Shown here: piece by piece, positions 13,142 to 18,433 of the stretch | Layout of the letters: every line of letters starts with the position of its first letter | How positions within the stretch are numbered: position 1 is the stretch's first letter | From: Spirochaetaceae bacterium | Lineage (GTDB): Bacteria > Spirochaetota > Spirochaetia > Treponematales > Breznakiellaceae | DNA: 18,433 bases | NCBI GenBank assembly: GCA_031255315.1 | Contig: JAIRSS010000081.1 | Coordinates: 1 to 18,433 of the forward strand | Direction: 5' to 3' | Made by a program: the position numbers and the translations under genes | Notes under the pieces: model-generated | Database searches by the model: none | What the model saw: only the letters and a program-made list of their open reading frames with translations | Told to the model about the DNA's origin: nothing

Positions 13142-14539
13142 GTGTTTGAGAATATTTTGGGACAGGAAGCGGTCAGCCAGTTAGCCGATGATATACGCCG
13201 GGATGTTTTGGCGCCTTCCATGCTGTTTCGGGGCCCCCGGGCGGCGGGGAAAGGGACGGCGGCCCTGGAATTGAGCCGGGTTCTTTCGTGTGAAAAGCCC
13301 GGTTCAAACAAGGTATGGAAATGTTCCTGTCCGGCCTGCCGGCATCACCGGTTCCTCTACCATCCGGACCTCCTGGCCCTGGGTTCCCGTCCTTTTTCCG
13401 CGGAGACGGCGGCGGCGGCGGCGGCGTTTACCACCCTTCCATCTGATCCGGCGGTACGGGCTTTTTACATCCGCTCAATACGGAAACTCATCCTGCGGTT
13501 TTCCCCGGTTCTTTGGGAGGATGAACCAAAGGCCGGCAAATTAGCCCCGGTTTTGACGGCGCTGGAAGGGGATTTGGACGAAATCATAGCCCGATTTGAA
13601 GGGAAAGACGGGGCTGGTTCCCCAAAAGACCTCAAATGGGCTGAAAAGATCAGTAAATCCATCGGCAAAAACGCCGTAAATCTTGAAGCCGAGGGAATCG
13701 CTGACTTTATCCCGGTAGGACAGATCAGAAAAGCCGCATACTGGAGCCGCCTGGCGCCCCAGGGAAGACGGAAGATGCTCCTTATCGAAAACGCCGACCG
13801 TATGCTGGACGCTTCCCGAAACGCCCTCCTCAAAATTCTGGAGGAGCCTCCGGACGACGCGGTCATTGTCCTTACCACCGCTCACGGCGACGCGCTGCTC
13901 CCCACCGTCCTGTCGCGCCTGCGGCCCTACCGCTTCTACCCCCGTTCCGCCGAAGCGGAAATGGAGGTGCTTCGCCGGGTGTTCCGCTCCGATACGGCGC
14001 AGGCAGCGGCGCAAACAGCGGCGCAGGCCCCTCCGCGCTCTATCGCCGCGTACCTGGATTCGTTCCAGCCTGTTTCCGGGGAAGCCCTGTATCCCTTAGC
14101 GGCCTTCTTCGCCGCCTCTGCGGCATACCGGGGGGCGCGGTCCCTGTTCAGCGCCGGCCTTTCCTCCCTTCCGGCGGAGATGGAAGCCCTGGGAAAGTAC
14201 GCCGCGGGGATCGCCGAAAAAGCCGGCCTGGAGCGCCACGCCGGAGATACCGGCGGCTGTGTAACGGCGGTTCTCAAAGGCGCAGAAGACTTTAAGGCCC
14301 ACGGCCTGTTCGTCCAATTCTTAGGAGCCCTCCTTGCCGTGATCTCCGGCAGCCTGCGGAGCGCCCCCCCCTCTTCCGGCGGGACGGCCTTTGTGGACAT
14401 CTGGCGGGAAGCGGCTGCTGAAGCTGCGGCGGCGGCGGGAACCTACAACCAGACCCCGGCCCTGGTTCTGGACCGGCTCTGTACGGAACTCACAAGGAGG
14501 ATGACGGCTCTCTATGGCGCGCCGTCTGCGGTATTATGA
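13142..14539 (+). CDS. holB: DNA polymerase III delta-prime-like clamp-loader subunit
   Basis: An AAA+ clamp-loader protein that would help load the sliding clamp at the replication fork. It starts at GTG 13142, with GGGGGAG about nine bases upstream, and has 465 residues against about 330 for typical delta-prime. Motifs: 'FENILGQEAV' (2-11), a Walker A-like 'GPRAAGKGT' (31-39), a cysteine cluster C50, C61, C63, C66 followed by 'HPDLL' (zinc module), 'RRKMLLIENADRM' (Walker B region) and 'NALLKILEEPP'. Between 'HPDLL' (74-78) and 'VGQIRKAAYW' (near 200) lies an extra stretch of roughly 95 residues, starting with an alanine run coded by (GCG)n at 13410-13426. A Gln/Ala-rich linker 'TAQAAAQTAAQAPP' precedes the C-terminal domain. 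Whether ATP binding works is unclear. Its stop overlaps the next gene's start (ATGA). Confidence 0.85.
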   Translation: MFENILGQEAVSQLADDIRRDVLAPSMLFRGPRAAGKGTAALELSRVLSCEKPGSNKVWKCSCPACRHHRFLYHPDLLALGSRPFSAETAAAAAAFTTLPSDPAVRAFYIRSIRKLILRFSPVLWEDEPKAGKLAPVLTALEGDLDEIIARFEGKDGAGSPKDLKWAEKISKSIGKNAVNLEAEGIADFIPVGQIRKAAYWSRLAPQGRRKMLLIENADRMLDASRNALLKILEEPPDDAVIVLTTAHGDALLPTVLSRLRPYRFYPRSAEAEMEVLRRVFRSDTAQAAAQTAAQAPPRSIAAYLDSFQPVSGEALYPLAAFFAASAAYRGARSLFSAGLSSLPAEMEALGKYAAGIAEKAGLERHAGDTGGCVTAVLKGAEDFKAHGLFVQFLGALLAVISGSLRSAPPSSGGTAFVDIWREAAAEAAAAAGTYNQTPALVLDRLCTELTRRMTALYGAPSAVL

Positions 14540-15759
14540 GAAAATTTATAAAACGAGCGTTACAAAAGATCGACAAACTCACGTCCGAACAGGTTCGGGA
14601 CCTTTTGTTTTCTACAGCGGCGGAAATAGACCGTCTTGAAACGGCTCTGGATTCCTTAAACGAAGGCGTACTGGTCTGCGACACCCGGCATCGCCTGGTG
14701 CTGGTGAATAAATACACCGAGCGTTTTCTTTCAACCACCCACCATGACTACGAGAATTTGCCGGTCTGGGTCCTGCCCAGGGACGAATCCATCCGGGAAT
14801 TCCTTGAGACTACCCTGATAAACGGCGACCGGGTCGAAGAACGCGAATTTAACGTGCAGGGCATTCACCGGCTCCTCAGCATCAGCGTTTTGCCCCTGGT
14901 CCGGGACCACCGGGTATCGGGTTCCCTCATCCATATCGAGGATGTTACCGAAAAACGGGGGAAGGAGATCCGCCTGAGAACGGCGGAAAACCTGGCAAGC
15001 CTCACCACTATGGCGGCGGGCGTCGCCCACGAGATCAAAAATCCCCTGGGTTCCCTTTCTATACATATTCAGTTGATCCAAAAGGCGCTGGCTGCGAACC
15101 GGGAAATGTTTTTTAAAGCCCAACCTGACGGCGGGGATACTACAACACAGCAGGCCGACGGTTGTTTCGACAGTCTTGACAAATACATCGCCGTAATCAA
15201 CGACGAAATAGACCGGCTTAATCATATCGTCGTGGATTTCTTATTTGCCATCCACCCTATGAACATGGATTTACGGGAAGGGAATATCAATACGCTTATT
15301 GAGGAACTCGTTGCGTTCGTCAAATACGAGTTAGATGAAGCCGGAATCACCGGCGTTCTTGAACTTGACGAGAAACTTCCGTCCGTCGAGATTGATGAGC
15401 GGTTTATGAAGCAGGCCCTCCTCAATCTGATCATGAACGCCATCGCCGCCATGCCTGAAGGCGGAACGCTTACCGCGAGAACCAGCGGTACGGATGCGGA
15501 AATCCAAATCAGCATCTGCGATACCGGGATGGGCATACCCGATGAGAACCTTTCCAAGATTTTTGACCCCTATTTTACCACCAAGGATACCGGTTCGGGC
15601 CTGGGTTTGACGCTGGTCTTCAAGATAATTAAGGAACACCGGGGCGAGGTGAGCGTAAAATCCCGGCGGAACGAGGGGACTTGTTTTATAATCACCCTGC
15701 CGGTTCCTCAAAAAGAAACCCGGCTGTTAGGGTATGAAGGAGAATGCGGTGAAGTTTAA
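14536..15759 (+). CDS. PAS-domain histidine kinase, NtrB-like, soluble
   Basis: The sensor of a two-component system; 407 residues with no membrane segment, so it should sense a cytoplasmic signal. Residues about 33-140 form a PAS-type domain ('LDSLNEGVLVCDTRHRLVLVNKYTERFL', ending 'IHIEDVTEK'). The dimerisation/phosphoacceptor helix has 'AAGVAHEIKNPLGSL' with H165. An unusual hydrophilic insert of about 30 residues (188-215, 'REMFFKAQPDGGDTTTQQADG...') lies in the second helix region. The ATP-binding domain has the N box 'LLNLIMNAIAAMP' (295-307), G1 'DTGMGIP' (329-335), F box 'FDPYFTTK' and G2 'GSGLGL' (353-358). It should phosphorylate the regulator encoded next, whose start overlaps its end by 11 bases. 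The signal is unknown. I recall the T. pallidum counterpart being annotated AtoS, unverified. Confidence 0.93.
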   Translation: MRKFIKRALQKIDKLTSEQVRDLLFSTAAEIDRLETALDSLNEGVLVCDTRHRLVLVNKYTERFLSTTHHDYENLPVWVLPRDESIREFLETTLINGDRVEEREFNVQGIHRLLSISVLPLVRDHRVSGSLIHIEDVTEKRGKEIRLRTAENLASLTTMAAGVAHEIKNPLGSLSIHIQLIQKALAANREMFFKAQPDGGDTTTQQADGCFDSLDKYIAVINDEIDRLNHIVVDFLFAIHPMNMDLREGNINTLIEELVAFVKYELDEAGITGVLELDEKLPSVEIDERFMKQALLNLIMNAIAAMPEGGTLTARTSGTDAEIQISICDTGMGIPDENLSKIFDPYFTTKDTGSGLGLTLVFKIIKEHRGEVSVKSRRNEGTCFIITLPVPQKETRLLGYEGECGEV

Positions 15760-17107
15760 ACTTTTGGTTGTCGATGACGAGAAGAATATTCGTGAAGGCC
15801 TTGCGGCGTTCCTCCAGATGGACGGCTATGAGGTAGAAACCGCCGCCGCTGGTAATGAAGGCTGGAAACGCTTCCAAAAGGGAGACATCGACCTGGTCAT
15901 CACCGATCTTCGTATGCCCGGTCTTTCCGGGGAAGAATTCCTCAAGCGGATAAGCGCCGAAACCCCCGGCGTTCCGGTTATCGTCCTTACCGGTCATGGT
16001 ACAGTGGAAAACGCCGTAGCCGCCATGCGGAACGGCGCCTACGACTTCCTTACCAAGCCGGTAAATCTGGAACGCCTGTCCCTTTTGGTAAAACGGGCTT
16101 TGCAGAACTGGGAACTGGCGATCCGCCACCACAGGCTTGAGGAAGAGATGGAACAACGGAAGCAGTTCGAGACCATCATTGGTACCAGCGTCCCCATGCG
16201 GCGGATCTTTGACATCATAAGCCGCGCCGCCCCCGCCAGGGCTTCGGTGCTTATCACCGGCGAATCCGGCGTCGGCAAGGAGCTGGTGGCCGACGCCATC
16301 CACGAGCTTTCCCCCCGGAAAGGCAAACCCCTGATTAAGGTCCACTGCGCGGCCCTGGCCGCAAGCCTCCTGGAAAGCGAGCTTTTCGGCCATGAGAAGG
16401 GGGCCTTTACCGGAGCGGTCTCCCGTATGCGCGGGCGCTTCGAGCTGGCCAATGAGGGGACCCTCTTTCTCGATGAAATCGGCGAAATCGATCAGAACAT
16501 CCAGATTAAGCTGCTGCGGGTACTCCAGGAAAAGAAATTCCAGCGGGTAGGCGGGGAAGACACCATAGACGTAGATGTCCGTATCGTCGCCGCCACGAAC
16601 AAGGATCTGAAGGCGGAAATTGAGAAAGGCGCTTTCCGGGAAGACCTCTACTTCCGCCTGAATGTGGTGAACATCCAGGTCCCCCCGTTGCGGGAGCGCA
16701 AGGACGACCTTCCCCTCCTTATCAGCGCATTTCTGAAAGAATTCTCCGCAGAAAACGGCAAACCCGTGGAAGGCATGGACGACAAGGTCCGGGCCGCCCT
16801 TTACGCCTACGATTGGCCGGGCAACGTCCGGGAACTGCGGAACTGCATAGAAAGCGCTGTGGTCATGGCCAAAGGCCCCATTATCACCGAGGAGGATCTG
16901 CCCCCTCTCCTGAGAAACCAGAACGACAAGGGCTGGATACGCATCCTCCTGGGTACCACCCTTGACGAGGCGGAGCAGATCATCCTCCGAGATACCCTCT
17001 CTTTCCTCAAGGGCAATAAGAGCCGGACTGCGGAAGTCCTGGGCATAGGCCGCAAAACCCTGCACCGGAAACTCGCCGGCTGGGGGGAAGACGACGGGGA
17101 GGAATAG
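15749..17107 (+). CDS. NtrC-family response regulator, sigma54 activator
   Basis: A three-domain transcription activator of 452 residues. GTG 15749 is preferred because AAGGAG (15737-15742) is six bases upstream and the product begins 'MKFKLLVVDDEKN'; ATG 15734 is in frame but has no ribosome site. Receiver: acidic pair D9/D10, phosphoacceptor D53 in 'ITDLRMPG', T81 and K103. AAA+ domain: Walker A 'GESGVGKE' (171-178), 'GAFTGA' (218-223), the loop that touches sigma54, Walker B 'LFLDEIG' (239-245), and 'REDLYFRL' with the arginine-finger region. A Fis-type helix-turn-helix ends the protein ('NKSRTAEVLGIGRKTLHRKL'). All residues needed for sigma54-dependent activation are present. It is the last gene of the murG operon. 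Targets are not known; the sigma54 promoter at 4854-4869 is one candidate. Confidence 0.95.
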   Translation: MKFKLLVVDDEKNIREGLAAFLQMDGYEVETAAAGNEGWKRFQKGDIDLVITDLRMPGLSGEEFLKRISAETPGVPVIVLTGHGTVENAVAAMRNGAYDFLTKPVNLERLSLLVKRALQNWELAIRHHRLEEEMEQRKQFETIIGTSVPMRRIFDIISRAAPARASVLITGESGVGKELVADAIHELSPRKGKPLIKVHCAALAASLLESELFGHEKGAFTGAVSRMRGRFELANEGTLFLDEIGEIDQNIQIKLLRVLQEKKFQRVGGEDTIDVDVRIVAATNKDLKAEIEKGAFREDLYFRLNVVNIQVPPLRERKDDLPLLISAFLKEFSAENGKPVEGMDDKVRAALYAYDWPGNVRELRNCIESAVVMAKGPIITEEDLPPLLRNQNDKGWIRILLGTTLDEAEQIILRDTLSFLKGNKSRTAEVLGIGRKTLHRKLAGWGEDDGEE

Positions 17108-17165
17108 GAGGCAGCGGCTTTTTTCCGGGTGAGGAAATCCCTGTTTGCGATAATAGGGGGATATT

Positions 17166-17193
17166 AGAACGACCGCTGTGCGGTAAAGGTTCT
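17166..17193. repeat. Two-tier hairpin after the response regulator
   Basis: AGAAC (17166-17170) pairs with GTTCT (17189-17193), and ACCGC (17172-17176) with GCGGT (17180-17184), loop TGT. There is no T run on the + strand. The 247-base gap 17108-17354 also holds CGTCC-AGACC-GGACG (17255-17269). I see no gene and no convincing terminator there. Confidence 0.4.
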
Positions 17194-17354
17194 CAAGCGG
17201 CAGGGTAGACCCGTTGTCTGATAAAAGTAACGCTCTACGCATGATCCTTCGCGGCGTCCAGACCGGACGACAGGCGCGCATTGTTCCCGCTGAACTCACG
17301 TTAAATTAGGAATCGGAGGTATACAAGCGCGGAACGGCAGGGCAAAAAAATCCG

Positions 17355-18398
17355 TTATTTTGCATCAAGACGCAAAAGTTTCCATACCAAGGGCGTCTCC
17401 TGACCCAAGGCCCAGAACCCCACGGAGCGTACTCCCATAGTCCGGTACATGGAGAGGCGCGTCGCCAGGGAGTATTCGTCTTCGTAAAAGACCGTGATGG
17501 TTACAGGGACTTCGTAGGTAAAGGTAGGAACCCCGCCCCGGCGGCTTACCACATCCACGTTGTTTTCCCGTTTGATCCGTTCAATCCCGATATGAAAGAA
17601 GGCCCGGTTAGGATTCACGCTTCCCCAGGTGCGGCCATAGAACGGGAGGCCCATGATGAGTTTGTCCGGCCCCAGGGTTTCCAGGGCATAAGCCGCCACG
17701 GACTCGCACCAATCCAAGGACGCGATAGGACCGGGTTCGCTAGTCGCCCAGTGTTCGTCATACGCCATGACCAGGATACGATCCACCAGGGGCAGGAGCT
17801 TCTGGTAATCGTATACGTCGTTTTCCAGGCCCTTGGTCCGGGCGGGAAGGGCCGCCGTCAGGGGCTTCCCGCCAAGGCCGTCCCGGAGTTTCCGCAAAAA
17901 CCCGAGGAAGGCTTCCCCATCATTCCGGGGGACCAGTTCAAAATCGATCTGCAAGCCGTCAAATGGTTTTACAGCGGCAAGGAGATCCTCGACAAGCCGC
18001 TCTCTGGCAGTGCTTTCATCCTCAATGACAAAATGGGTCAGGCCCCGGCTGTTACAGGTAACAACGAGGTGTACCCTCCCGGAAAAAAACCCGATTTTTT
18101 GGGGGTCCGGCACACCACTAAGTCTGCCGTAACTGTCCACTTCCGCTCCGAAATAGCCTATGTCCGTAAGGGGATAGTCCGGGCTGAGGTCCTCTTCCTG
18201 TCCGTTTATAAGGTACCCCCAAATTTCCCCAAAAGAAGAAACCGGCAAGGTATTAAATCCAGGGGAAATCTCCGGGTAGTCCGGCAATTCGGACTTCGAG
18301 GGGGACGGTTCTTCATCCATCCTGATTCGCTCCTCCTTCTCTGGGGAGGACATGCAGGACGCGCACAGAATCAGGATACCCAGTACAATAAAACGCAT
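17355..18398 (-). CDS. GH18-like glycoside hydrolase, lipoprotein
   Basis: A 347-residue protein with a lipoprotein signal: hydrophobic residues 3-11 and a relaxed spirochaetal lipobox ending at C15 ('LCASC'), so it should be anchored in a membrane. Residues about 18-45 are a charged linker. The rest resembles a GH18 barrel of the YaaH/spore-cortex type: 'FDGLQIDFELV' carries the catalytic acid E154, 'ILVMAYDEHW' (208-217), 'IMGLPFYGRTW' (248-258) and 'GVRSVGFWALGQETPLVW'. In the usual DxxDxDxE motif the second Asp is Gln (Q150) here, while D147, D152 and E154 remain. It may cut peptidoglycan or chitin-like glycans; that is inference. No ribosome site precedes the ATG at 18398, and the frame stays open to the window edge, so the true start could lie upstream. 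A TATAGC at 18408-18403 could allow a nearly leaderless RNA. Confidence 0.83.
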   Translation of the reverse strand: MRFIVLGILILCASCMSSPEKEERIRMDEEPSPSKSELPDYPEISPGFNTLPVSSFGEIWGYLINGQEEDLSPDYPLTDIGYFGAEVDSYGRLSGVPDPQKIGFFSGRVHLVVTCNSRGLTHFVIEDESTARERLVEDLLAAVKPFDGLQIDFELVPRNDGEAFLGFLRKLRDGLGGKPLTAALPARTKGLENDVYDYQKLLPLVDRILVMAYDEHWATSEPGPIASLDWCESVAAYALETLGPDKLIMGLPFYGRTWGSVNPNRAFFHIGIERIKRENNVDVVSRRGGVPTFTYEVPVTITVFYEDEYSLATRLSMYRTMGVRSVGFWALGQETPLVWKLLRLDAK

Positions 18399-18433
18399 AT
18401 GTGCTATAGTAGTCCATAAGCGGTATTTTGGTA

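Noticed and set aside
15692..17299. Long reverse-strand open frame of 535 codons under the response regulator
   Set aside because: It is antisense to a complete NtrC-type protein with all motifs; GC-rich third positions explain the open frame.
17190..17309. Possible small gene or remnant (about 22 codons from the ATG at 17241)
   Set aside because: It has no ribosome site and no known motif, and a stop codon precedes it closely. It may be chance.

Overview
The window looks like chromosomal DNA from a spirochaete, most likely a Treponema-type bacterium and possibly a gut-associated one. The pointers are a moderately GC-rich genome, a run murG - cvpA - DNA polymerase III delta-prime - NtrB-like kinase - NtrC-like regulator (as I remember it, without a search, Treponema pallidum has a similar neighbourhood), a spirochaete-style relaxed lipobox, and short palindromic repeats between genes. 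No rRNA, tRNA or CRISPR array was recognised.

Layout. 1-170 (-) is the start of a helix-turn-helix transposase cut by the window edge. 364-3104 (+) holds a class I/II aminotransferase, with its own sigma70-type promoter and leader hairpin, followed by a glutamate dehydrogenase; both are amino-nitrogen enzymes. 3105-3500 has no gene but two strong hairpins. 3501-4775 (+) is a tyrosine recombinase with an unusual N-terminal extension and lower GC, probably acquired. 4924-5409 (+) is a small exported protein preceded by a near-consensus sigma54 (-24/-12) promoter. 5496-5696 (-) is a CopZ-like metal chaperone. 5697-6184 is a repeat-rich gap. 6185-7596 (+) is a two-gene unit: a C_GCAxxG_C_C cysteine-rich protein and a TDT/SLAC1-type membrane transporter. 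7597-7820 is a cluster of hairpins, then lepA (7821-9626, +). A guanine deaminase (9827-11143, -) converges on lepA and diverges from murG.

11474-17107 (+) is a tight operon: murG (lipid II synthesis), cvpA, a DNA polymerase III delta-prime subunit with a large insertion, a soluble PAS histidine kinase and a sigma54-activating response regulator. Gaps are 75 and 3 bases, then overlaps of 4 and 11 bases. A GH18-like lipoprotein (17355-18398, -) converges on it.

Most genes are ordinary housekeeping or metabolic genes. The points most worth following are the sigma54 promoter at 4854-4869 in the same window as a sigma54 activator, the family of short palindromes (5731-5762, 5962-6012, 6086-6104, 12585-12616), and the N-terminal extension of the recombinase. 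I found no clear multi-gene system that I would call new.
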